Assembly (NCBI GenBank): GCA_009733575.1
Contig: ML770066.1
Span: 1 to 21,483 of the forward strand
Length of the DNA stretch: 21,483 bases
Direction: 5' to 3'
Source: Gymnopus androsaceus JB14
Taxonomy: Eukaryota; Basidiomycota; Agaricomycetes; Agaricales; Omphalotaceae
Part shown: in pieces, positions 7,572 to 17,246 of the stretch
Layout of the letters: every line of letters begins with the position of its first letter
Position numbering within the stretch: position 1 is the stretch's first letter
The notes under the pieces: model-generated
The model's database searches: none
Told to the model about the DNA's origin: nothing
The model's input: the letters and a program-made list of their open reading frames with translations, nothing else
Made by a program: the position numbers and the translations under genes

Positions 7572-9466
7572 ATGGGCATCACAGGGCTTTGGCCAGCGAG
7601 TACCATACATTCAGTTGTTTAATTCAATCTGACTGTCAAGTTTTTATAGATTCTTGATTCTATCTCGGAGAGAGCTGATTTCACCGAATTTTGCCTCAAG
7701 TATGGATTTCTGCCTCGCTACTCCAGAGCAAGAGTTTTCACTGTTGGTATTGATGCCAGGTATGATTTTCTTTGCTTAATAAATCCAGATACTAACCCAA
7801 CAAACAGCGCACTGTTAGATGGTTATAGTGCAGCTGGAATTACCTATGGTCGTTTTCAGCACCACAGCACTGTTGATTCTTCCCTGGTCCAGCTATTCAC
7901 CTTTCTATCTCAGCTCTCGAATGCACCGGCTCATTGCACCTTTGTGTTTGATGGGAAAGATCGCCCGACCGTCAAACGAGGAATAAAGGTTGTCCACCGC
8001 AAACCGCTCCTATATCAAAAATCTCAAGAACTTGTCAAAGCTTTTGGTTTCAAGATCCATAACGTATGTGTGCCCCTTCATTGAATGTTTGGTTTTTATT
8101 GAGTGTATACACGTATAGGCAAAAGGTGATGCTGATGCGGAACTGGCAGTTATGAATCAATTAGGGGTAGTTGATGCGATACTTACCAGAGACAGCGACA
8201 TATTTCCTCTGGGTGCGCAGTGTGTTTTGAAGGTTGTTCCGTAAGTTTTCCTTGTTCTTCTTGATATTTTTGGGATGCTAACAATCTGCAGTGAGGCTTG
8301 CACCGACGCAAAACTTGCGGTTAATGTATATTACGCCGACGTGATTGAGCAGGACCTGAAACTTAATCAGGGAGGGCTTATCTTATATTCTCTTTTAGTG
8401 GGGAATGACTTCGACAAGGGAATTGAAGGATTCGGGACAGTCACAGCTCTTGCAGTTGCCCAGTGTGGTCTTGGCAATACACTTGTTACTGATTGCAAGC
8501 ACATCGACCCCAGTCAGTACAGTGGATATTTTCGCAACCTAAAGGAAAAAATCAGCGTTGAAGTTGCAGATAATACGCATGGGCTTCTTCGAACTCGTGA
8601 ATCTGCTAGTGCACGAAGACTCTTAGACTCTGGTTTCCCCTTGCCGAGTGCACTCAATTGGTTCCTGAATCCGCCGACTTCCTGGTCTGACCGGGACTCA
8701 GCCAGTACTCTGGATATCAACATCTCCTTCCCTCGAGCTCATCACATACCCGATATTACACAATTCTGCATCAAACACATTGGCTGTTCGTCTGAGCAGA
8801 CCCTGAAGAGATGTCATCAGAAGTTATGGCGTGGGGTCCTTACCAGAATTCTTTGCTCAGTACGTGGGTTCTTGGTTATTATTTGTGAATATTCTAATCA
8901 ACTTCACTTTGAAGCCGTTATTGGTGTATTCGGACATGTCTGGTCGTGTCCTTGCAGTAGATTCAGACAAACAGCAGTTTATAGACAGGCAAGGTCGGCC
9001 CTTGCCAAACGTAACCAGTGCTACCATCAAGAGCCAAAATCCTCCGAACTTGGCGAGGAAACAACCGGGTGATCTTGTTCGGATAAAGTTTGACATCACC
9101 GACTTGAATGAGCTTACAATGCTCCGACTTCCTGGCACCAAGACCCTCAATGTATCTGTACCATTTGCCATTATTGCTGCAGCCACAGGACAGCACCATC
9201 TCATCCCCAGCTTGGCAGGTAAGTAATGTTTTCCATTAGTCGTAGCTTAACCAACTCAACGTGTTCAAGCCCAGGGCAAAATAGCCGATGCTCATAGTAT
9301 TGATGACAACATTTCTGTTTCCAACACATCTGAGGACGCAAGCGATCCCATTGATATCAGCAGTGAATCCGAGGACGACGATGAGTTGGAAATCAGTGAG
9401 GTTAGGCCTGTCAAACGAAGACGACTTGCTTTTGTCAACCTCACTAGCACTGACAACGCCTTGTAG
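7572..9466 (+). CDS. XPG/FEN1/GEN1-family structure-specific nuclease
   Basis: The model has seven exons: 7572-7595, 7650-7759, 7808-8063, 8119-8240, 8292-8859, 8915-9218 and 9270-9466, giving 526 residues. The start MGITGLWP is the family's N-terminal signature, in a good ATG context (ACAATGG). The first intron uses GC..AG (CCA|GCGAGT, branch CTGAC, 54 nt); the others are GT..AG, 48-55 nt. Metal-binding acidic motifs are visible: GIDAS (D43), FVFDGKDRPTVKRG (D93), KGDADAELA (D134/D136), TRDSD (D155, D157) and VGNDFDKGIEGFG (D210). The GDADAE motif has Asp where relatives usually have Glu (GEADAE or EAEA). The tail is acidic with a basic KRRR patch (ISSESEDDDELEIS, VKRRRL), suggesting nuclear location. 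The family cleaves flaps, bubbles or Holliday junctions in repair. The substrate here cannot be told, and similar fungal genes are multicopy. No defect is seen. Confidence 0.85.
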
Positions 9467-11614
9467 CTCTATAAAATAGTACATATTTTTATTCATTGTT
9501 TATTACATGTAGTGGAAATCTATATCATCTAGCAAATGCCCATCTACATCGTGCTTGCAAGCTTGTTAAGTGAAATTGGGACGCTGGAGTACCAGAGGTA
9601 AATAATGAAGCATTGAACTGAACTGTCGAAGGACGTTGATGCGCATGTACCCAAAATAAAATAAGTGCCACAATGCCACTTTATGGCAGAACTAGGCGTC
9701 AAATTACAGTAGCGTCTTTGAGGCATGACTGCACGGTCTTTTTTACACGCCAGAAGGTCTTGCAAAACTCCATTTGGTGGGGGGGGAAATGAAAAAGACT
9801 TTCCAGCATATGCAGAAGACGTTTCATTCCTAGTTTATTCCTTGCCGCCAATTCTGGTTTGAGACGCTTACTGTCACGGCTATGCATTTACCACATTCTG
9901 ATTGATGTACATGTCCTGGCGGTGCACTGTGCATTGGCCACGCTGAATCGGAATCAAGTTATATACATTTAGCAACTCTGGACTTGACAGGTATCCACTT
10001 TTCCACTTTCTCTCTTCCATTATTGACTCCTCTATTCTTGAGCTACTGCACCATCCCATTGCCTTCAAGAAATGGCTCCAATAACACCATATTACATCCT
10101 ACCTCTTGTTTCTGTCACGAAAGTCTCTTCCAATTGTGCCAACATCATATCTGGGTGGTAAGTTAAGTTTCATTTATCTTTCTCTTATTTGTCTTCCCTT
10201 TTTTGAGGCCATTGGGATGGACACACAATTCGGATCCTTTTCAACTCATACTGAGGCGCGTAGCGCGACGCGACGCGTCCAACCATGTCCTGTGAATTTT
10301 ATTTTATTTTATTTCATATTTATTTATTTTGGCGTCCCGGGCACTGGAGCCCATCGGACGGAGGGCTGATCGAGAGTGGAGGTCCTACGGGCAATGCGAT
10401 CGAGCTGGTGCATCCGTCGGGATTATTGCTGAGGCGCATCAGCTCTCGTAAGCGGTATCGTAACCAGTCACATCAGTCACTGGTTACTGTTCCGTCTTAT
10501 TTCTATTCGTAAGCTTTACTTCTCTGCCATTTCGAAGGGTCTCGTCGGTTCCCTCTGGTATCTTTTTAAACGTCTCTTAAAAATCGCCAAAGTTGACGAG
10601 AAGACACTGTGACATCTTAAATATGGTCTCCCAAAATCCGAGAGCCATCCGTCAAAAATTGCAAAACTTTTTCTATAGTGACATTTTTTTTTTGCACTTC
10701 TGGGGTATCAATAGTACAGCTTTCGATAATGGCCGCGTCTCCTTGCTAGCTCCTTCTTTATTCCCATTTTCAACCGCAATAATCAGACTCGGAGTGAGTG
10801 AGTGATCTCATTGGAGGGTGAGCCAAGATCAACAAGGAGGACTGTTCCTCGCAGTCGGACGTTGTAAAAGGCTGATTTGCACGTGGGCCTTTGACCAACA
10901 AAGTTGCATACAATGTTCATGGTAAGGTTGGAGGATGAGAGTAATCAAAGGGTAGTGGGCTTCACTGCATAATCTTGAGGTGTTTTCAAGCTTAGGCTAA
11001 TATTGTTCTTGTTACGTAGCATTTGCCTGTTGTCGACAGGAGCTCGCAGCGGCTCCCCACGCCTTAGTACTTAGCCTTACTTACATACGCGGTATAAAAG
11101 AGTTTTTAAAAAAATTAAAAAATCAAAAAGCATTTGCCTGTCGTAGGGGCTCCCAGCGTATCGGCCCGGGTTGGTGCTCGTATATAGGCTTGGTCACGCA
11201 TGTTTGTACTCAGTTGTATTCACTCGCGTTCTCTGCTACTACATCTCACTGAGGCTGGGTTTCCCCACCTCATCATTGTCGACCATGCGCTGGCATTATC
11301 ATACAATCTTTTTTTCAATGACCAGTCAGGATCTGAGAGGATATATATACACTGATTCGACCTCAGGCTCCTCTTGAACAATGGTGTAAGCAACACACAG
11401 ATGTGGAAAGGAGGTATATATTGGCCAACAGTCGAGCCGCCGACGATGACGATTGTATGCTCGCTGTCTTTTCGGTCAGATAAATGGAGTTTGCGAATGA
11501 CCTCCTTACAATCAGCGTCACAACTTTTGTTTTTGGACCATTCCTGTTTTACGCGTGCTGCGGCCAACAAGGCTTTATCGCGCACTTGAATAAGAAGCAT
11601 TCGTATTATTCCAG
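9467..11614. other. Long interval without a recognised gene
   Basis: Only short open frames occur here. The region has a T-rich run (about 10295-10330), a GC-rich patch with repeated GAGGCGC (10250-10440), an imperfect direct repeat (11018-11158) and TATA-like strings (about 11090 and 11178). A minus-strand open frame (11687-11220) overlaps the end of the next gene and matches nothing I know. It may be degraded element or intergenic DNA. Confidence 0.5.
11018..11158. repeat. Pair of imperfect direct repeats about 111 bp apart
   Basis: AGCATTTGCCTGT occurs at 11018-11030 and 11129-11141, each followed by related GC-rich sequence (GGAGCTCGCAGCG and GGGGCTCCCAGCG). An AT-rich spacer contains TATAAAAGAG near 11092. 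They may be remnants of a small element. The function is unknown. Confidence 0.7.
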
Positions 11615-12507
11615 CTATTCCATCAAGACTAACGCCATGAAGAAAGAGGTAAAAACACCCACTCCCCAATAAGGATTTGACATCCAACCAGCAGCATTCG
11701 AGGAACCAGTTTGTGTCGATGTCGAGCCAGAGCCAGTTCGGGAGGGTAAAGCTACCTCAGTTAATACCGTAAGAGCTGTTTTATAGCCTCCCCAGGTCTG
11801 AGAAAACGTTTCCACCTCAGTAACAGTCGTTGCTTGGGCCCCTGAACCGGAGACAGTGGTAAACGGCTGGAAATCCAATTCCGTGCAGGATACACTCGTC
11901 CCTCCATTTGAGTCAAAGGAACAGCTTTCGTATGATCCATCCGCGATGATGTTGCTTCCAATAGAAGCTGATGCAGTAAACCAAGCTCCTCCAGCAGATT
12001 CAATGATGGTCGCTATGAACGTAAACATGATTTTAGTATACAAACTAGCCACGGCACTAGAGCAAGCAGCACTCACCATTAAATGTCTGGACAATAAAAG
12101 GTGTAGTCACCGTCTCAGTGAGGATCTGTCCTTGGCTTTCTGTGATGGTTATGGTGTTAACATTGTTCTCACTGAAATATTCACCTTCAGAATATGTCGT
12201 TTTGCTGCCTGCTGAACCCGAGCTGATGCCGACAACACTGATATCCATCTCAAAAGTTCCCAATAACGGTCTAGCATCGGCAGTATTGAATGAGACCTAC
12301 AACGGCTCTGCTGCATAGACAGTCACTGTTGTTACTGGTGCAGAGGTGATCGTTGCCGCCGCAGTGCTTGAAGAGGCGAAAACTAGAAGAACCGGTTAGA
12401 ATCTCCCGGAAGGGTACGCTATGAGCCTATGACTTGATTAGATATTTACCTGGAATTCCCCAATACACTGCAAAAACCAGACTAAGATTTGCTGTGATCA
12501 TGATCAT
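11615..12507 (-). CDS. Small secreted, probably GPI-anchored Ser/Thr-rich protein; in-frame stop
   Basis: The model reads from ATG 12507: exon 12507-12450, intron 12449-12383 (GTAAAT..TCTAG), exon 12382-12077, intron 12076-12013 (GTGAGT..CATAG), exon 12012-11615. The start is hydrophobic (LSLVFAVYWG), like a short signal peptide. The middle is Ser/Thr/Val-rich (TITSAPVTTVTVY, VVGISSGSAGSKTTY, TVTEVETFSQTWGG). The end has a Ser/Thr linker, a plausible GPI site (SSNAAG) and a hydrophobic tail (VGVFTSFFMALVLME). This suggests a cell-wall or surface protein. I do not recognise the family firmly. A TAG at 12297-12299 interrupts the second exon while the frame stays open on both sides. A 30-nt segment with GT..AG ends (GTAGGT..GCTAG) covers it and would keep frame, but it is far shorter than the other introns. 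The gene is therefore either a recent nonsense pseudogene or has an exceptional micro-intron. Confidence 0.55.
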
Positions 12508-12551
12508 GGAAGGAGGTCGAAAAGCAAGATCAAGTCTCTAAGCTCGTACCG

Positions 12552-12561
12552 TATTTAAATA
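12552..12561 (-). promoter_or_regulatory. TATA-like box of the secreted-protein gene
   Basis: TATTTAAATA lies about 45-55 nt upstream of the minus-strand ATG at 12507, a fitting place for a TATA element with a short leader. The string is palindromic, so orientation is assigned from the gene. Confidence 0.4.
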
Positions 12562-12859
12562 CCGACCATTGAACCAAACATTATTGAGTAGCGGTTACAC
12601 CTGTTTCAAATTTCCTGATGATGATGCAATGGAAAACATGCTCTTGCCGCAAGAGAAATACTCAAACTGAGTATAGATTTAATGAGCGATGAATAAATCA
12701 TATATTTATCACATTCCAGGAAGTGGTACCTGTATAGCATGCGTGAGGTCAAAACTAGAAGTCTTGAATAGTCTGAGTGATGATCAAAATCTGCAGCTTG
12801 ACAGCCTTTTAATGCAAGGTTTTTTTTGGCCCTACATAAGTATCAAATACCGAGTTGGC
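12562..12859. other. Upstream region of the secreted-protein gene, up to the retroelement
   Basis: This is an AT-rich non-coding interval. It ends with TTGGC (12855-12859), the left target-site duplication of the LTR retroelement. The retroelement is thus inserted about 350 bp upstream of the gene's ATG and in the same orientation. Confidence 0.7.
12855..12859. repeat. Target-site duplication TTGGC, left copy
   Basis: TTGGC directly abuts the left LTR end TGTAA. The same five bases follow the right LTR at 21155-21159. Five base pairs is the usual duplication length for Ty3/gypsy integrases. Confidence 0.9.
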
Positions 12860-13104
12860 TGTAAACGTCGTGTATACAATGACACTCACAGTCGGATGAC
12901 TTGATAGACACACGCTGTATTGGCAGAGGTCTACAGAGAATGAGAGATCGTACAATAAGGAGCAATGGTAGTCGAAAGTAAGAAACGACTAGCATATGTA
13001 ATATATGGAAGAGAGCTATAAGTAGTGCCAGATGCCGGAGGTCGGGGTATGCCGAGTACGGGGTATGCGGGGTACATTGAGTTGTAAGCACTCTTGCGCT
13101 TACA
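12860..13104 (-). repeat. 3' LTR of the chromovirus
   Basis: This 245-bp copy aligns over its full length with 20910-21154. There are 21 differences outside the terminal hairpin, 20 of them transitions. In minus-strand orientation it starts with a 22-bp hairpin: stem TGTAAG/CTTACA and a 10-nt loop (13089-13098). That loop matches the other LTR's loop best as its reverse complement. Confidence 0.95.
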
Positions 13105-13118
13105 TCCTCCCCCATTTT
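13105..13118 (-). other. Polypurine tract
   Basis: On the minus strand AAAATGGGGGAGGA lies immediately before the 3' LTR. This is the expected place and composition for the plus-strand primer of reverse transcription. Confidence 0.85.
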
Positions 13119-13185
13119 GAAAAAGAGAATCCGTGAAGGGTTGCAAGCAAAATTAGCATGAGATATGAGCAGAGACATGAGAAAA

Positions 13186-14517
13186 TTAGACTGATGAGAC
13201 CAGATCGGTAGGTCCATCACCACCTGAGCGCACCCAGTCATCAAGGGCTGCGCAATCATGCAACAATGTATATGAAAGCCAACGATCTTGACTGGGAGGC
13301 TGACCGGACCAGCAAACCAAGAACTGCCAACCACGGCCACGTTTTCGTGAATCAAGAATCCGTTCTATAGTGAACTCCTCAAAGCCATTTATGATGGTAG
13401 GGGCAGGCCAATTGTGTTTGCGTCCAGGGAATAGTGAAGCATTGTTTCGAGTCCAATGTTTGAGTTAGTCCACATAGAATGAGGGGAACAAATTAGGCTG
13501 GTTCGGGATATCAAGTGTATAGTGAGATGTTTTGAGGAAGGCCTTAACAATTTCATAAGGCCCGTCAAAACGGGGAAAGAATTTTGCAACTCAGCATTCA
13601 CCAGCCTTCTTATAGGCGTCGCGGCGGTGAAGTGTGGACAAAATAACCCAATCACCCACCTCGAAGATCTCGCAAGGACCACGGGCCTTATCTGCATGGT
13701 AAGCTTGCAGAACCTTTGCAGCAGTTAAATTGTCCTTTGCCTCTTGCTCCAGACAAGCTATCTGATCGAGCAGTGCATGCGCATCCCTGGTGTCCCTGCT
13801 AGCATCGGTCTTTGGCAAGGTATTACCTTTCACCAATGGAGGAAGGATACGAGGTGAACAACCATAACGTAGTTCGAACATTGATAATCCAGTAGAAGCG
13901 TTTATGGAATTCATGATGTCAAAGTGAACTTTTGGAAGGGAGCGCACCCAACCGAGCTGATTGCATTCAACATGGAAATGGATGGCTTGGTTGATAGTCT
14001 TAGTAGACTGTTCACTGGCCCCATCCGTCTCTGGGTGGAACGAGGACGACATCTTCAGCTTCACACCCATGAGTTTATGCAACTCTGTCCAGAAAGAGGA
14101 TATGAAAAGTTTGTCTTGGTCAGAGACAATGTCAAGTGGTAAACCATTGTCGCAGTACCACTGGTCAAAGAACACACGAGCAAGATTGCAGGCAGTGATA
14201 TCCAAACAAGTAGGAATAATTTTGAGGTCCGAATTGAGACAATCAGTAATCAATAAAATGCAATCAAAACCCTCGTCTACAGGCAGTGGACCAATAAAAT
14301 CCATTGTGATGCTGTCACACCGGGATTCTGGTACAGTCAGAGGATGCAAGGGACCCTTTGGGTTCCTTGATGTGCGGCCTTTATTTCTTCGGCAATACTC
14401 GCAGCCAGGAATATAAACCTTCAGCAGATCGCATTTCATACGAGGCCAATAGTAAGAGTTTTGCCAGCAATGCGTAGGACTTGTCACCACCAAAATGGCC
14501 ACATGTGTCATGCGCAA
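13186..14517 (-). pseudogene. Integrase core and C-terminal chromodomain of the chromovirus
   Basis: The zinc-binding part begins slightly upstream (see 14518-14690). The frame then reads SYYWPRM, CEYCRRNKG and the catalytic core: D in MDFIGPLP, D in IVSDQDKLF and E in DGASEQSTKTIN, the DD(35)E triad of retroviral-type integrases. A C-terminal chromodomain (about 13217-13385) reads FTIERILDSRKRGRGWQFLV, CWSG and RWLSYTLLHDC.ALDDW, which would target insertion to modified chromatin. The frame has TGA at 13591-13593 and TAA at 13465-13467, and its normal stop TAA at 13186-13188. The catalytic residues survive but the protein cannot be made whole. Confidence 0.93.
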
Positions 14518-14690
14518 GATGGTAGAGGTCTTCCCTCAAGGACTTGTAGTCTGGTACATACAGACAATCATTAATGTACCAGAGACTGTTGTGTTTTTCC
14601 ACTCTGGGCACAAGCAAACCTATCACAAATCCCTGACTCACCTGTTCTAGGATTGGGATTGGCAACAAAAGAGTTGAACTGAGTGTGTAG
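14518..14690 (-). pseudogene. Integrase zinc-binding (H2C2-type) region, frameshifted
   Basis: This stretch reads SLWYINDCLYVPDYKSLRED, then LYHLAHDTCGHFGGDKSYALLA, the typical N-terminal zinc-binding lead of gypsy integrases. It is in a different frame from the rest of integrase, and one base is gained or two are lost near 14458-14463 (between SYALLA and SYYWPRM). Upstream (toward RNase H) the coding similarity stops and non-coding sequence starts. Confidence 0.85.
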
Positions 14691-14985
14691 AGAGGGAAGT
14701 GCTTGTATGAAGACAATAAGATGTTATTGAGTCTGGGGCCTTTGGGGCTCAGACTATCCTACTTATATACATGCTGGGTTACCCAGGGCTACCCAGGGTT
14801 ACCCAGAGTTACACAGTGTTCCCACTCTGGGTTTACACTGGTTCACCCAGTGCCCAATATATATCTATATAAGGTACTCTATTGAGTGTTGACAAGCACT
14901 GCATGTCACAGATAAAATACTGTAATGATGTTGGTTGTAAGGATGCTATACTGGATAAGATAATAAAATATGTCAAGATAATATA
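14691..14985. repeat. Non-coding segment between RNase H and integrase, possible small insertion or solo LTR
   Basis: Coding similarity is absent here although the flanks belong to one polyprotein. The segment has four 10-bp units of the type GGYTACCCAG (14777-14816), an imperfect palindrome (about 14730-14755), TATA-like strings (ATATATATCTATATAAGG about 14858-14875) and repeated AGATAAAATA at its right side (14911 and 15006). The composition resembles a solo LTR, but I could not fix ends or a target duplication. Confidence 0.5.
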
Positions 14986-15816
14986 TCATAGATAATCATA
15001 TGGCGTAGATAAAATAACAATGGGGAAATCTGTGACAGAACCACCGTTGACAAACTTGTGAACAAGCTCGTCATTCGCGTAACCAGTGCGAATGTTATTC
15101 ATAAAAGCAAGGTCAGCATTCACTGTTAGCACAGACACGCAAGTGAATGGGTTAGATTTCCAAGAACTAACATTAGGAATGTTGATGGGATCGTCATCCG
15201 CTATCCCAAAATCATCATTAGCATGGTCGGATGGTAGAGCACCTAGATGGATCCTACTGAGGGTGTCAGCAGCAGGGTTGTCCTCCCCGCAGATGTATGC
15301 AATGTCAAGGTCGTATTGGCTCAATTCTTCTTGCCAACGTAATTGTCAACGACTCAGATATTTCTGAGTCTCAAAATTCTCTAATGTTCTGTGATCCGTT
15401 AGCACATAAACTTTCATTCTGAGGCAGTCTGCCCTCCATTTTCTAAGGCAGCCAACAATTGCAAGTAATTCTTTTTCGTGAACCAGGTAGTTCAATTCAG
15501 CACCTGAGAACTGTGCAGAATCAAAAGCCACAGGTCTCGCGGAGTCCAATGTACAACCATACATCAGAACTCCACCGCGATGGAAGTTGCTAGCATCAGT
15601 AACCAGGAAGATCTTGTTACCCCCCATGTTCTCATGATCAATCACTGTAAGTATGTTTCGAGAAGCAACTAGACATTTAATCACACTGAAAGCATAAGCA
15701 TGCTCATCCGTCCAGATCGGGAAATTCTTGTTGCACTCCTTCCTGGTCAGCAGTGTCAGGAAACGAGTATGTTTGGCGAGCATATCCAAGTACCCTGCTA
15801 CAAAGCGGACCATACC
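14986..15816 (-). pseudogene. RNase H domain of the chromovirus
   Basis: The frame continues the reverse transcriptase after the nested hAT element. It reads RFVAGYLDMLAKHTRFLTLL, WTDEHAYAFSVIKC, FLVTDASNFHRGG (first catalytic Asp), PVAFDSAQFSGAELNYLVHE and KELLAIVGCLRKWR (Glu), and YVLTDHRTLENF (Asp). A TGA at 15346-15348 lies where relatives have the second Arg of the conserved SRRQxRW motif (here SR*QLRW), so a CGA to TGA change fits. Downstream the tether region (YDLDIAYICGEDNPAADTLS) is present and runs to about 14986. Confidence 0.93.
15809..15816. repeat. hAT target-site duplication, left copy
   Basis: ACCATACC at 15809-15816 is repeated exactly at 17239-17246 on the far side of the insertion. 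Eight base pairs is the standard hAT duplication length. Confidence 0.95.
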
Positions 15817-17238
15817 TAGTGATGGTTTTGGGTCGGGTTTGGGTTATAAAATCACAATCCGTCCCAATCCTGACCTAAAACCTGATTCCAACAAGCCGGG
15901 GCTGGGTTTCCGAGTCAAATCAGGTACGGGTTAACCCGACTTATTTTTGCCAGCAAAAATTGAAGTTTAATAGTAAATATAGTAACAAAAACCATCTACT
16001 AATGTAAATAACACTTTAGCTGATGTAAAAATACCCAGTCTACTATCGGAATATGCCCCTACAACCAGCCAGCAACTAAGCCAGTATAATATCATCATCT
16101 ACAAAACCCTCGTTGTCCTGGGCATTGTCATCACCATCCTTCAGCATTGCCTCAAGCTCTGGTGGTGTAAACAGGTCAAGCCACAACCAGTCTCCAAAAC
16201 ACATTAATGCACAAATGGTATCAGAGCGGAGACAGTTACACAAATGAGAGATGAGAATTTGACCATGGGAAAAAGAGCGTTCAACTGAAACCATAGATGC
16301 TAGGTAGCTGTAAGAAAAAAGAATAGTTCACATAAGATAAAGGACGTACCCATGACCAAATGAACAGCAATTCCTAACTTAGATAGGTTTGGATACACCT
16401 TGCGGTTCATGATCCACCAGTCGACGGGGTTTTCCGTGGGCACAACACTGTCTTTCAGATACCATTCCAACAACTCGTCTACCGAGACATTGGGCATGGC
16501 CATATTGACTTGCGTATGGATGTGCATTGCAAAAGAGTTCATGGACCTGGATGTCAAAGGAATCTACCATGAAACTCGATCAAAAAAAAAGATGTCAGAG
16601 GAAAAATAATTACTCACCAATTGACCTGGGCTAGATGGCTCATTTGTACGCACATTCCCTGTTGGTTTATAGCAACTCCAAGCCTCCCGAGTGATTTGAA
16701 GTGCCTCGTTGATCCAGCTGTTGGTCCAATTAAGTCATGTGAAGTACAGAGTTTTATATGATGGATGAAGGACTGCTGAATCATTTGAGAAACAGTCTTG
16801 AGAGGATCCATCATTGTTGTCAGTACTGTCACGATCATCACCTATATCTGATATTATTGCTTGTTCTCTTTTAAATAGTTCAATTTACTTACCCTGTCTC
16901 GATCTTTTGTTTTTTTGGCCACGCCAGGTGTTGATGGCATTTTTGACTTTGTCAACAGATGAAGAGTTTCGCTTTCATTTTCCTTGATTTTTATTGGGAG
17001 GCATGTTGGTAGTGAGCAAGTTGGGAAAGATGGGTTTTTTCATTTTTATACCTACAAAAAAATCAAACTGTACATGATTCATAATACAGAAGTAAATTTA
17101 CAATTTGTGTGACCTTGGGTGGCGCAGTGCTTGCAAGTTTGAAAGAGTCAGGTTTGAGAAGACTCTGCCCGTCCCGGACCCGGACCGCTGTCCCAACCCA
17201 GAACCCGACAAAACCCAACCAACCCGGTAACATCACTA
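15817..17238. mobile_element. hAT DNA transposon, internally deleted (1,422 bp)
   Basis: The element is flanked by perfect 8-bp duplications ACCATACC. Both ends begin TAGTGATG read inward (15817-15824, and the reverse complement of 17231-17238), followed by imperfect GGGT-rich subterminal sequence on both sides. It interrupts one reading frame: removing the element plus one duplication copy (1,430 bp) restores the frame between the RT end (CCFLGMV) and RNase H (RFVAGYL). Only parts of a transposase remain inside, so it needed a transposase made elsewhere. It is younger than the retroelement it sits in. Confidence 0.95.
16076..17004 (-). pseudogene. hAT transposase remnant (N-terminal bit and C-terminal dimerisation domain)
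   Basis: Reading the minus strand, a start at 17004 gives MPPNKNQGK, then TGA at 16975-16977 (probably CGA), then RNSSSVDKVKNAINTW, resembling a basic N-terminus. Near 16740-16650 a frame reads LNWTNSWINEALQITREAW. From 16557 the hAT C-terminal dimerisation domain is clear: LLEWYLKDSVVPTENPVDWW, MNRKVYPNLSKLGIAVHLVM, an intron with GTACGT..TTACAG, then YLASMVSVERSFSHGQILIS and GDWLWLDLF, ending at TAG 16076. The SVERSFS stretch is the family hallmark. The RNase H-like catalytic core is missing and the splice junction is one base out of frame, so no active transposase results. Confidence 0.85.
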
Positions 17239-17246
17239 ACCATACC
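17239..17246. repeat. hAT target-site duplication, right copy
   Basis: ACCATACC is identical to 15809-15816 and directly follows the right terminal inverted repeat. Confidence 0.95.

Noticed and set aside
9699..10068. Two short minus-strand open frames that might form a small gene
   Set aside because: No splice signals or motifs linked them and neither resembles a known protein.
10320..10450. GC-rich patch as a possible tRNA or other structured RNA
   Set aside because: No cloverleaf, A/B boxes or terminal T-run could be fitted.
11220..11687. Minus-strand open frame of 155 codons overlapping the end of the secreted-protein gene
   Set aside because: No family was recognised, and it overlaps the better-supported gene end in another frame. 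It probably covers the 3' UTR.
14777..14816. GGGTTACCCAG units as internal telomere repeats
   Set aside because: The 10-bp unit differs from the fungal telomere repeat TTAGGG and there are only four copies.
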